Shown: positions 16,947 to 24,880 of the stretch, one piece after another
How the letters are laid out: the number at the start of each line of letters is the position of its first letter
Position numbering within the stretch: the stretch's first letter is position 1
Assembly (NCBI GenBank): GCA_035315885.1
Contig: DATFXM010000049.1
Span: 6,305-70,304 of the forward strand
Direction: 5' to 3'
Length of the DNA: 64,000 bases
Source: DATFXM01 sp035315885
GTDB taxonomy: Bacteria > Acidobacteriota > Blastocatellia > UBA7656
Notes under the pieces: generated by a model
Seen by the model: only the letters and a program-made list of their open reading frames with translations
Databases searched by the model: none
What the model was told of the DNA's origin: nothing
Made by a program: the position numbers and the translations under genes

Positions 16947-18188
16947 ATGCGCCGAGTTGCGTTAACAGGAATAGGTGTCATCGCACCGGTTGGAGTCGGC
17001 CGCGACGCGGTCTGGTCCGCGCTCATCGGCGGACAAAGCGGAATCGGACGCATTGAGGAATTCGACACAACCAATCTGAAGACCAACATCGCCGGGTTGT
17101 GCAGAGAATTCAAACCCGAATGCTTCTTTGACGAGCGGGAGCTTTCGCGCCTTGATCGCGTTTCGCAGCTCGCAGTGGCGGCGAGCGAATTGGCAGTCCG
17201 CGATGCCGGTCTTTCAAACGGCTTATTGGATTCGTATGATGCGGGTGTTGTGCTGGGCACCGGCTTTGGTGGACAGGCCTCGATCGAGGAATTTTGCGGT
17301 GCTTTCTTCGGGAACGAAAGGGCTCGCAAGTCCGCCATCGCGATTCCCAAATCGATGTACAACGCATCGTCTTCGAATATTGCGATCAGGCTCAAGACTC
17401 GGGGACCAAACATAACAATCACTACTGCATGCTCCTCGGGTGCTAATGCAATCGGGCAGGCATTTCACCTTATCAGGTACGGTCACGCTGAACGAATGAT
17501 CGCCGGCGGGGCCGACGCTCCAGTGACGCCGGTGGTAATGGATGCGTGGAAGGAAATGCGTGTTCTTTCGACTAAGAACGATCCGCCGGAGCGTGCGTGC
17601 AAACCCTTCAGCGCCAATCGTGACGGTTTTGTGTTGGCAGAAGGTGCGGGAATTGTCGTGCTTGAGGAGATGAGTGCGGCGAGAGAGCGAGGAGCGCGGA
17701 TTCTCGCGGAAGTGATGGGCTACGGTTCCACGGCGGATGCGGCGCATATAACTTTTCCCTGTCCGGAGGGCGAATCGCAGGCGATGCTTCGGGCGCTGAA
17801 GGATGCGCAGGTAGGGAGCGATGAGATCGATCACGTCAACGCTCATGGCACGGCTACACGGTTGAACGATGTTTCGGAGACCGAAGCTATCAAGCGAGTG
17901 CTTGGCAATCGGGCTTTCGAGATACCAGTCAACTCTATAAAGTCGATGATTGGTCATTCGATGGGTGCGGCGGGTGCGATCGAATTCATTGCTACAGTGC
18001 TGGCAATCACTGAACAGGTTGTGCCGCCCACGATCAACTACGAGGAAAAGGACCCGCAATGCGACCTCGACTATGTGACCGAGGGCGCGCGTCCAATGGA
18101 TGGGCGGGTTCGGATCCGCACTGCGATGTCCAACTCGTTCGGGTTTGGAGGAAACAACGCAGTTCTTGTGGTAAGAAAGTTTGAGTGA
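16947..18188 (+). CDS. Beta-ketoacyl-ACP synthase II-like (FabF family)
   Basis: A 413-residue KAS protein with the full catalytic triad: Cys162 (TTACSSGAN), His300 (NAHGTAT) and His337 (IGHSMGAAG). It elongates acyl-ACP by Claisen condensation with malonyl-ACP. The next gene is an acyl carrier protein and the previous one an SPT-like enzyme, so it may make a dedicated acyl chain rather than serve bulk fatty-acid synthesis. The ATG at 16947 starts the canonical RRVALTGIGVIAPVG but lacks a ribosome site because of the repeat upstream. Confidence 0.9.
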   Translation: MRRVALTGIGVIAPVGVGRDAVWSALIGGQSGIGRIEEFDTTNLKTNIAGLCREFKPECFFDERELSRLDRVSQLAVAASELAVRDAGLSNGLLDSYDAGVVLGTGFGGQASIEEFCGAFFGNERARKSAIAIPKSMYNASSSNIAIRLKTRGPNITITTACSSGANAIGQAFHLIRYGHAERMIAGGADAPVTPVVMDAWKEMRVLSTKNDPPERACKPFSANRDGFVLAEGAGIVVLEEMSAARERGARILAEVMGYGSTADAAHITFPCPEGESQAMLRALKDAQVGSDEIDHVNAHGTATRLNDVSETEAIKRVLGNRAFEIPVNSIKSMIGHSMGAAGAIEFIATVLAITEQVVPPTINYEEKDPQCDLDYVTEGARPMDGRVRIRTAMSNSFGFGGNNAVLVVRKFE

Positions 18189-18204
18189 GTTCGCAAGGTG
18201 GATA

Positions 18205-18462
18205 ATGACAAGTGAAGCCGCGCAATCAATCGAGGACGTCGTCAAGAACATAATCGTTGGCGAGCTGCGGGTCGATCCGAGCCAGCTCGCTCCGGAGACC
18301 CATCTGATGAAGGATCTGGGCGCGGACTCTCTGGATGCGTTAAACATCGCGCTTCGGCTTGAAGAAGCCTTCAAGATCAAGATCCCGGACGAGGCAATAC
18401 CGCGGTTTCTCACTGTCGGAGACATCGTAAAGGGAGTACAGGAGCACCTGAAGACAAACTGA
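18205..18462 (+). CDS. Acyl carrier protein
   Basis: An 85-residue carrier protein. The phosphopantetheine attachment site is Ser42 in DLGADSLDALNI. The rest is the typical acidic four-helix sequence, ending in TVGDIVKGVQEHL. The ATG at 18205 follows AAGGTGG and is preferred to a TTG at 18181 overlapping the FabF stop. It probably carries the acyl chain for the adjacent FabF-like and SPT-like enzymes; whether it is also the general ACP of the cell is not known from this window. Confidence 0.92.
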   Translation: MTSEAAQSIEDVVKNIIVGELRVDPSQLAPETHLMKDLGADSLDALNIALRLEEAFKIKIPDEAIPRFLTVGDIVKGVQEHLKTN

Positions 18463-18489
18463 AAATGGATTGCCCGGATAGGAAACAGA

Positions 18490-18518
18490 ACGGCCGCGCG
18501 AGCAGATCGCGCGGCCGT
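18490..18518. terminator. Bidirectional terminator-like hairpin
   Basis: A perfect 12-bp inverted repeat: ACGGCCGCGCGA (18490-18501) and TCGCGCGGCCGT (18507-18518), with a five-base loop. It lies between the convergent ACP and mglA genes. No T-tract follows on either side. Confidence 0.6.
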
Positions 18519-18558
18519 GGTGATCTTCAGGGATGATCTTCAGTGTTGGATAATCGTG

Positions 18559-19152
18559 TTATCCGCCGCCGTTCTTTCGAAGTTCCAGCAGCACCTGCTT
18601 GGCGACCGCCTTCAAGGTATCGAAGACCCCGATGCCGCGGTTAGCGACTCCTTCGAATACCGGTTCATCCTTTCGAACCAGTTCCGATTTCAGGTCGGAA
18701 GCGGCGATGACGTTTGGGAGGTCGCGCTTGTTGAGCTGCAGAACGTACGGGACCTTCAGCAGATCGTAGCCGTGCTGTTTGAGATTCTGTTCAAGGTTAT
18801 AGAGCGATTCGATATTTGCGTCCATCCGCTCGCGTTGCGAATCGGCTACGAACACGACTCCATCGACGCCCTTGAGGATGAGCTTTCGGCTTGCGTCGTA
18901 GAACACCTGCCCTGGAACTGTGTAGAGGTGGAATCTCGTTTTGAACCCGCGCACCGTCCCCAGATCTAGTGGTAAGAAATCGAAAAACAGCGTGCGGTCG
19001 GTCTCGGTTGCCAGGCTGATCAGTTTACCTTTAGCCTGAGCGGCAGTGGAGTCGTAGATGTATTGCAGGTTGGTGGTTTTCCCGCCAAGCCCGGGACCGT
19101 AGTAAACGATCTTGCAGTTTATTTCGCGCGATGCGTAGTTGATGAACGTCAA
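18559..19152 (-). CDS. mglA: Ras-like GTPase MglA
   Basis: A 197-residue small GTPase, collinear with Myxococcus MglA. The P-loop is GPGLGGKTTNL, switch and G3 region LYTVPGQVFYDASRKL, and guanine specificity comes from NKRD. MglA-GTP sets the leading cell pole in motile rods and helps place polar machines such as type IV pili. The start is a TTG at 19152 behind an AAGGAAG ribosome site, giving TFINYASREINCKIVYYG. It is downstream of mglB (81-base gap), its expected GTPase-activating partner. Confidence 0.95.
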   Translation of the reverse strand: MTFINYASREINCKIVYYGPGLGGKTTNLQYIYDSTAAQAKGKLISLATETDRTLFFDFLPLDLGTVRGFKTRFHLYTVPGQVFYDASRKLILKGVDGVVFVADSQRERMDANIESLYNLEQNLKQHGYDLLKVPYVLQLNKRDLPNVIAASDLKSELVRKDEPVFEGVANRGIGVFDTLKAVAKQVLLELRKNGGG

Positions 19153-19233
19153 GGTCGTCTTCCTTCTTGCTTGCGCTCAACCGGTGAGGTTCGGGGCCGC
19201 TCCCGGCGTTTCGTTGATTCAGGGGCAGAGCCG

Positions 19234-19725
19234 CTAGTTAAATAGCGCATCGATATCTTCTTCGGTGATTTCGGCAAACGGTGAATCCAGCGAGATTCCC
19301 ATATCGCGTTCACGATTAATTTTCGAATCAATGGCGGCGAAGATCATGTTCATCTCGGCGGTCGCGCGCTTCACCCTCAGCCGAACAAGCCCGAGGCTTG
19401 ACCGCTCGTCAAAAATGACTACGAGTATTACCCGCGATGCGACGATGGATATATGAATGTTGTCGCGTTCGCCTTCGTGAGACAGAACTGGGAAGCCGCG
19501 CTCGCCGATGAGATGCGCAAGGCCGTCGGTCGCCGCGACATTGCCGGCCGTAAGGCTGGCCAGGCTGGTCGTGTCCAGATTCAGCATCTCGCCGTGGGCG
19601 GCAATTTGTTGTCCGTTCTTGTCGACGAGGAATACAAACTTGGCATTGGCGTCCGCGCACAGGCGAGTTATCACCTGTTTGAGTTGCTCGTACTCCTGTT
19701 CATACAGTACGACGGGAGTCGTCAT
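19234..19725 (-). CDS. mglB: Roadblock/LC7 protein MglB, GTPase-activating partner of MglA
   Basis: A 163-residue roadblock/LC7 protein. ANAKFVFLVDKNGQQIAAHG, DTTSLASLTAGNVAA and VVIFDERSSLGLVRLRVKRA match MglB of myxobacteria closely, as does the C-terminal SPFAEITEEDIDALF. MglB stimulates GTP hydrolysis by MglA at the lagging pole. The ATG at 19725 has a GAGGAGA ribosome site. It is the first gene of the two-gene minus-strand operon. Confidence 0.93.
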   Translation of the reverse strand: MTTPVVLYEQEYEQLKQVITRLCADANAKFVFLVDKNGQQIAAHGEMLNLDTTSLASLTAGNVAATDGLAHLIGERGFPVLSHEGERDNIHISIVASRVILVVIFDERSSLGLVRLRVKRATAEMNMIFAAIDSKINRERDMGISLDSPFAEITEEDIDALFN

Positions 19726-20153
19726 CGCTTCTCCTCAATGAAAGCCGGCGAAAAAAGGAGCTATAAAAGGGCGTAGCCTTGGGCGAACCGTTTCGAGGCC
19801 GTACTTGTTGAACGTACTTTCTGTTGAGCTGGTCCCGCCTGTATAGGCCTTTCGCAGGGGCAGTTTGTGGGGTAACGGCTTTATAGCACAGGGGAAAAGA
19901 CGAGTTCAAGACTTTTCAAAGGCAGCGGTTGGCGTAACTAGTTCTGAGTACTGAGTTCTGAGTTCTTGAGTGCGCTGGGACTGGAGAGTCTGAGTCCTGA
20001 GTTCTGAGTTCTGAGTCCGGACTACCACGCATTCATCACGCACCTCTGGACTCAGCAGTCGGCACTCAGAACTCAGAACTCAGAACTTCAGTTCTTCCTC
20101 CATGCGCTCCTGCCATTTTATACTTACTCATTCCCATCAAACCGGAGACTGTC
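19726..20153. other. Divergent intergenic region between mglB and the M20 peptidase
   Basis: This 428-bp gap must hold both promoters. About 150 bp near the right side are heptamer repeats (listed separately). I see no convincing gene, RNA or operator in the left part. Confidence 0.6.
19939..20091. repeat. Largest heptamer element, with inverted arms
   Basis: There are two forward blocks (19939-19965; 19987-20020, with TGAGTCC TGAGTTC TGAGTTC TGAGTCC). After about 27 bp come two inverted blocks (20048-20091, GGACTCAGCAGTCGGCACTC and further CAGAACT units). A transcript across it could fold into a long imperfect hairpin. Confidence 0.85.
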
Positions 20154-21320
20154 ATGACCTCAAAATTCGACAAGCATGTATCCAGAGAAGAAATCGTCCG
20201 CATCGTTTCAGAACTGGTCCGCCAAAACACGGTGAATCCCCCTGGCAACGAACACCTGTGTCGCGAGCTGGTCACAAGCTGCATGCAGTCTCTCGGAATG
20301 GAGGTCTCCTACCACGAGAAGCAGCCCGGCAGGACAAACGTCGTAGGCAGGATCGGCACCGGCAAGAAGTCCATCGGGTTCGTCTCGCATATGGACGTAG
20401 TCCCTCCCGGCGAGCTCGACCAGTGGAAGACCCCTCCTTTTGAGCCAACCATCATCGACGGCAGGATCTACGGTCGCGGGACTCTCGACGACAAAGGATC
20501 GTTTGCCTGCGCGTATTCGGCTTGCAAAGCGTTTCTCGCCGAACACCCGGACTTCGACGGCAGCATCTACCTCATAGCTGCTGCGGACGAAGAAATGGGC
20601 TCCGAGCTGGGCATCATCTACCTCGTGGAAGAATGCGGTTTGAGATTTGACGTAGCGATCATTCCCGACGGCGGGCGTATGGACCTCTCGATCTACGGCG
20701 AGAAAGGCATCCTGTGGGTCGAACTCGAGAGTCGCGGCGTTCAGGCACACGGTTCGACTCCGGAACTCGGCCGCAATGCGATCGTACCTCTCGCGGAGGC
20801 GATCGCTGAAATCAAGACGCTCGATCTGGGCGGCGACTACGATCACGCGTTTGATGGATGGACCATGAATATCGGTACGATCCAGGGCGGCTCATCCACC
20901 AACACTGTGCCGTCAGTCGCCCGAGCGACAATCGATTTCCGTTTGCCCGGCGGAATCACCAAGCAGCAGGTTCTGTCAAAGCTCGAGAGCAAGCTGGCCG
21001 CGGCCAGGCACCGTTCGCCCGATTCCGAGGTAACCTTGAAAGTACTGCACGAAACAGAGCCTCATATTTCTGATAAGAATTCGATAATCGTGCGCAGCTT
21101 TGACACCGCGGTTCGACGGCTGGGCCTGCCGATGAAATACGAAACCTTCGGCGGAAACACCGTGGCAAAGAACCTGTTCTTTGCGGGCATCACATCAGTC
21201 GTGCACTATCCTGGAGACGATAAGCTTGCACACGTTCCCAATGAATTCGTGATCATCGATGAACTCGTATCAGGGTCGGTGCTTTATGCAGAAACGCTCG
21301 AGGCTTATTTCTTTGGCTAA
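20154..21320 (+). CDS. M20-family metallopeptidase (ArgE/DapE/CPG2 type)
   Basis: A 388-residue two-domain di-zinc amidohydrolase or peptidase. Metal-ligand motifs are visible in order: SHMDVVPPG, YGRGTLDDKGS, ADEEMGSELG (catalytic and ligand Glu pair) and the C-terminal DDKLAHVPNEF. The dimerisation lid lies between about residues 180 and 300. The family cleaves N-acyl amino acids, succinyl-DAP or peptides; substrate is not predictable here. No signal peptide, so probably cytoplasmic. The ATG at 20154 follows GGAG. The next gene overlaps its end. Confidence 0.85.
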   Translation: MTSKFDKHVSREEIVRIVSELVRQNTVNPPGNEHLCRELVTSCMQSLGMEVSYHEKQPGRTNVVGRIGTGKKSIGFVSHMDVVPPGELDQWKTPPFEPTIIDGRIYGRGTLDDKGSFACAYSACKAFLAEHPDFDGSIYLIAAADEEMGSELGIIYLVEECGLRFDVAIIPDGGRMDLSIYGEKGILWVELESRGVQAHGSTPELGRNAIVPLAEAIAEIKTLDLGGDYDHAFDGWTMNIGTIQGGSSTNTVPSVARATIDFRLPGGITKQQVLSKLESKLAAARHRSPDSEVTLKVLHETEPHISDKNSIIVRSFDTAVRRLGLPMKYETFGGNTVAKNLFFAGITSVVHYPGDDKLAHVPNEFVIIDELVSGSVLYAETLEAYFFG

Positions 21321-23805
21321 CAAACAAGTCAATCGTAGTGGATCGGTTGCTTCACCGCCGGGTCGAATCGACGGTGCATCGCGCTCGCCCATCAGACCTG
21401 GCAGGTATTTGGTTGCTGCTCTGGTCGCCTTCGTGTTTGTAGCGTTGTCGCGGCCCGCCGTCGGACAGACGATTCAGGCAACAGCCGGCCAGATTCGCAA
21501 GGCCATGGACGCGCGAGATTTCGATCAGGCCGAAGCGCTGGTCAGGGGCTTGAAAGCCGCGCATCCGGCAGAGTTCGCGTTGAACAACTACGACTATTTG
21601 CTGGCGCGACTGCTTGAGCGTAAGGGCACTGTCACCGAAGCGACTGAACTCTACCACTCGGTGCTAACCCGTAATTCGCCGCTTTCGCAATATGCCCTTT
21701 GGCATCTTGCGATCATCGCTCGCTCATCGGGAGATCTTGCTGCCGAACGGCAGTATCTGACTCGATTGCTTGTAGCGCATCCTCAAAGCGCTCTGGCCGC
21801 GAAGGCTCGCGAGCGAATGATCGATAGCCAACTCGAGAGTCACGAGTACAAGGCGGCGATCGCGTTGCTGAAGCCAAGCGCCGGGGTCACTGGCGCCCAC
21901 GGGAGAAGCGCTATGCTGCGTCTCGCGCAGGCCTATGCGAGGACCGGCGAGGCTGAGTCCGCGCGCGTGCTCTTCAATCAGCTGGTCAACGGATCTCGCG
22001 ACGACTATGCCCTGGAGGCTGCAGAAGAACTCGACCTGCTTGACCAGTCGACCCGCTCGAAGCCGGATGAGTTCGAGGCTTTGAGACGAGCCCGAATCTA
22101 CCTGTTTAATCGTCACTGGGCTGAAGCGCGAACGCATCTGCAGTACCTCGCGGACAAGTTTCCACAGAGCCCCAATCGCCCCGAGGTGTTGTATCAAACC
22201 GGATTCACCTACTTTCGTGAGTACCAATACGACCGCGCGATCGAATGGTTCAAACGGGTTCACGAGGAGTACCCGGCCAAAAAGGAGGGAGAACAGGGAT
22301 TCTACTGGATAGGTTCGTCACTACAGCAGGCGAAGCGATACGAGCCGGCGGCTCGCAACTACGCTGAGTTCATAGACGCCTATCCAAAGAGCGACCTGAT
22401 CGAGGGCGCCTATCGGAACGTGGTCGACAGCCTTCGATACGCGGGGAAGTTTGAAGAAGCGATTGAATGGGCTCACAAGACAACGCAGCGATTTGCCAAC
22501 CAGCCGCTCGCGACCGTGGGTCTCTACAACGAGGCCAAGATCGAGCTGACCAGAGGCAAATATGATCGAGCGCTCCAGCTTCTAACGCGAGTTGAAGCGA
22601 TGCCGGTTCACGCGAAAGTAATCAGCGCTCCGATTCGCGGCGAAGCGGCCTTCCTCAAGATATTTGCGATCGAGAAAATGGGACGGATCGCAGAAGCGAC
22701 TCGCGCCTACTTCGCGATTCCGGATGAGCGGGACAACTACTTTGGGCAGCGAGCGACCGAGCGTCTGCGCGCGCTTGCGGAGACTGACGAAGGACGCCGC
22801 GTGATAGAACCAATCGTTCGGGGCTACCGGACTCAGGCTCGTGCTGCGCTAACCGGGGGACGTTACGCCGAGGCGAAAGATTCCGCCTCGCAGGCGCTCA
22901 GGGTGACACAGGATGCCTCAGCGCGGCGCGAGCTGCTCGGCGTTCTTCGCGAATGTTACTCCAAGCTACCGACCTATGCCGCGGCTTACCGATACAAGCT
23001 CATCGAAATCGGAAGGCCCGCCCTGACATCCGCACAGAAGCCTCTGGCGGACACTTCCCACGCTGCGCTAGCCAACGAGTTGATGGCTGTAGGCCTGTAC
23101 GACGAAGGAGTGACCGAGTTGAGCCTGAGCGGATTGCAGGGTGCGCGTGCGGCGTCGGCGGATTCGACGCTCGGGGGAGATTCGGCCTACTCGCTGGCGG
23201 TGTATTCGAACCGGGGGGATCAGGCTTACAGGGCTGTTGCGTTTGGGGAGTCGGCGTCGCGCGGGCTTCCTAACGACTTTCGCGTAGAGCTGATGCCGCG
23301 CGATCTTGCGGAGTTGATCTATCCCGCGCCGTATCGTGACCACTTCGATCGGTACGCGCCGAAGGCCGGCGTTGATCCGCGCCTGGTGCTGTCGCTTGCG
23401 CGGCAGGAGAGCAGGTTCAATCCTTCGGTGAAGAGCCCCGCGGCGGCTCGCGGGCTGCTTCAATTCATCCCGGAGACCGCGTCGAAGCTTGCTGAAGAAG
23501 AGGGCATGAAGAATTTCGAACTCGACGATGTCTACGAGCCGGAGGTAGCAGTTCGGCTGGCGGTTCGATATGTGTCTGATCTGCTGAAGCTGTTTCCCAA
23601 CAATCCGCACGCGGTTTTGGCGGCGTACAACACCGGCGAGCAAAACGTCGAGCGATGGATTGCTCGTGCGCACACGAATGACGTGGATCGGCTGGTGACC
23701 GAGATCGCGATACCCGAAACGAAGGACTACGTAGCAAAAGTAATGAACAGCTACAGGGCATACCTCGAGCTATACACTCCCGATTTGAAACCGGAAAAAC
23801 GGTAG
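21286..23805 (+). CDS. Slt-type lytic murein transglycosylase with superhelical TPR-like region
   Basis: An 839-residue protein when started at the ATG at 21286, which overlaps the peptidase gene by 35 bases; a TTG at 21313 is an alternative. After a basic leader comes one hydrophobic signal/anchor segment (YLVAALVAFVFVALSRPAVGQ). A long TPR/HEAT-like alpha-helical region resembles the Slt70 superhelix. The C-terminal SLT domain (about residues 690-830) has LARQESRFNP with catalytic Glu708, AARGLLQFIPETA and AAYNTGEQNV. It cleaves peptidoglycan glycan strands in the periplasm, producing 1,6-anhydro ends. Confidence 0.88.
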   Translation: MQKRSRLISLANKQVNRSGSVASPPGRIDGASRSPIRPGRYLVAALVAFVFVALSRPAVGQTIQATAGQIRKAMDARDFDQAEALVRGLKAAHPAEFALNNYDYLLARLLERKGTVTEATELYHSVLTRNSPLSQYALWHLAIIARSSGDLAAERQYLTRLLVAHPQSALAAKARERMIDSQLESHEYKAAIALLKPSAGVTGAHGRSAMLRLAQAYARTGEAESARVLFNQLVNGSRDDYALEAAEELDLLDQSTRSKPDEFEALRRARIYLFNRHWAEARTHLQYLADKFPQSPNRPEVLYQTGFTYFREYQYDRAIEWFKRVHEEYPAKKEGEQGFYWIGSSLQQAKRYEPAARNYAEFIDAYPKSDLIEGAYRNVVDSLRYAGKFEEAIEWAHKTTQRFANQPLATVGLYNEAKIELTRGKYDRALQLLTRVEAMPVHAKVISAPIRGEAAFLKIFAIEKMGRIAEATRAYFAIPDERDNYFGQRATERLRALAETDEGRRVIEPIVRGYRTQARAALTGGRYAEAKDSASQALRVTQDASARRELLGVLRECYSKLPTYAAAYRYKLIEIGRPALTSAQKPLADTSHAALANELMAVGLYDEGVTELSLSGLQGARAASADSTLGGDSAYSLAVYSNRGDQAYRAVAFGESASRGLPNDFRVELMPRDLAELIYPAPYRDHFDRYAPKAGVDPRLVLSLARQESRFNPSVKSPAAARGLLQFIPETASKLAEEEGMKNFELDDVYEPEVAVRLAVRYVSDLLKLFPNNPHAVLAAYNTGEQNVERWIARAHTNDVDRLVTEIAIPETKDYVAKVMNSYRAYLELYTPDLKPEKR

Positions 23806-23912
23806 TTTCCGGCGGTCCTGCAAGTTGCCCGTCTGAGCGTGCTAACTTTTCGCGCCCGGTGTGTCTCTTACTTCATGAGGTCAATGAAGCGGCCCACATT
23901 GGAGGCCGCGCC

Positions 23913-23946
23913 GGAAGTGGGTTCGAGCTGGAAGTGGGTTCGAGCT
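23913..23946 (+). repeat. 17-bp perfect tandem duplication upstream of the sigma-factor gene
   Basis: GGAAGTGGGTTCGAGCT is repeated head-to-tail (23913-23929 and 23930-23946), 22 bases before the start of the ECF sigma gene. It may be an operator pair or a recent slippage product. Confidence 0.75.
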
Positions 23947-23967
23947 GGACGTGATGATGAAGGATGA

Positions 23968-24549
23968 ATGCCGAAATTGAGCGGAGAGCCGCCGGATGAG
24001 GTTCTGGTAGTAGCTTCGATTCTCGGGGACCTTGGCGCATTTGACGAACTGGTGCTCAGGTATCGCGCTGCGGTCGTACGTGCGGCGCAGGCGATAGTGG
24101 GGCGTGAGGATGCCGAAGATGTCGCTCAAGACTCGTTGTTGTTGGCGTTCAAGGCGCTTCCATCTATCGAGGACCCAACCAGGTTTGCTGCATGGCTCGC
24201 TGCAATAACGCGGAACCGGGCGTTTAGATTTGGGAAACGCGAGCGGCAGCGACAGACAGGCCGAGTGGATCTGGATGAGTTTCTGATCGAGCGGGTCTCT
24301 GCCATAGCGGGGCCGGTGGTTGGAGAGGCGAATGACGAGCTCAGGCTCGCGTTTGAAGATGTACCTGCAGACTACGCGCTGGTTCTGAAGCTGAGGTTTC
24401 TGGATGAGATGCCGCTCAAACGCATCGCTGCATTTTTGGGAGTTCCGGTTTCGACGGTCAAGTGGCGGGTCTTTCGTGGAAAACAACTACTGAAGGAACA
24501 AGTGGAGCTATTGAGACGAGGTGAGAAATGGAAAGGGATAGAGAGATAG
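23968..24549 (+). CDS. ECF-type RNA polymerase sigma factor
   Basis: A 193-residue sigma-70-family protein with only regions 2 and 4. Region 2 (about residues 25-90) has FDELVLRYRAAVVRAAQAIVG, EDAEDVAQDSLLLAFKAL and FAAWLAAITRNRAF. Region 4 (about 130-180) has FEDVPADYALVLKLRFLDEM and PLKRIAAFLGVPVSTVKWRV. The ATG at 23968 follows AAGGA. The next gene begins inside its 3' end, a translational coupling often seen for a regulator partner, but that partner does not look like a classical membrane anti-sigma factor. Confidence 0.9.
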   Translation: MPKLSGEPPDEVLVVASILGDLGAFDELVLRYRAAVVRAAQAIVGREDAEDVAQDSLLLAFKALPSIEDPTRFAAWLAAITRNRAFRFGKRERQRQTGRVDLDEFLIERVSAIAGPVVGEANDELRLAFEDVPADYALVLKLRFLDEMPLKRIAAFLGVPVSTVKWRVFRGKQLLKEQVELLRRGEKWKGIER

Positions 24550-24869
24550 TAAAGCTCGTGAACGTGCTTCATCGGATTGCACGGGCATTGAGACACATCG
24601 AATGGACTGGCGTGCCGGAAGATGCGCCCAGGTTCTGCCTGCAGCAGTACAACCGGGTGCTTCGGAGGTTGCGCGAGCTCGAGCCTGCGATAAGTAACCT
24701 GTTTACTGAGTTGCCCGAGACTGCGGGGACTGCGGTAGTCAGGATCGCTACTCATGAGTTAGCGGCTTACTTTGAAGACGAATCGGTTGAAAGTCGTCGT
24801 CGTAGGCGAAGCCATTGCGGGCCGGTGCGGGTGCACGTTGGAGTTGCGGGACCGCATCGCTACTGGTGA
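24528..24869 (+). CDS. Unknown small protein, first of two paralogues in the sigma operon
   Basis: A 113-residue protein overlapping the sigma gene by 22 bases. The first 85 residues align without gaps to the next gene: both start MER or MERE, share EIxKLVNVLxR and EWTG, then QYNRVLxRLxELxP and an LAAYxEDE motif. After that motif the C-terminus becomes arginine-rich (SRRRRRSHCG) and differs from the paralogue, as if it were truncated or frameshifted. No transmembrane segment and no recognised family. Its position suggests it modulates the sigma factor; this is inference. Confidence 0.65.
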   Translation: MERDREIVKLVNVLHRIARALRHIEWTGVPEDAPRFCLQQYNRVLRRLRELEPAISNLFTELPETAGTAVVRIATHELAAYFEDESVESRRRRRSHCGPVRVHVGVAGPHRYW

Positions 24870-24880
24870 GAGGTGCAATC

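Noticed and set aside
17223..18425. 400-codon minus-strand frame opposite FabF and ACP
   Set aside because: A shadow of codon bias; FabF has its entire catalytic triad on the plus strand.
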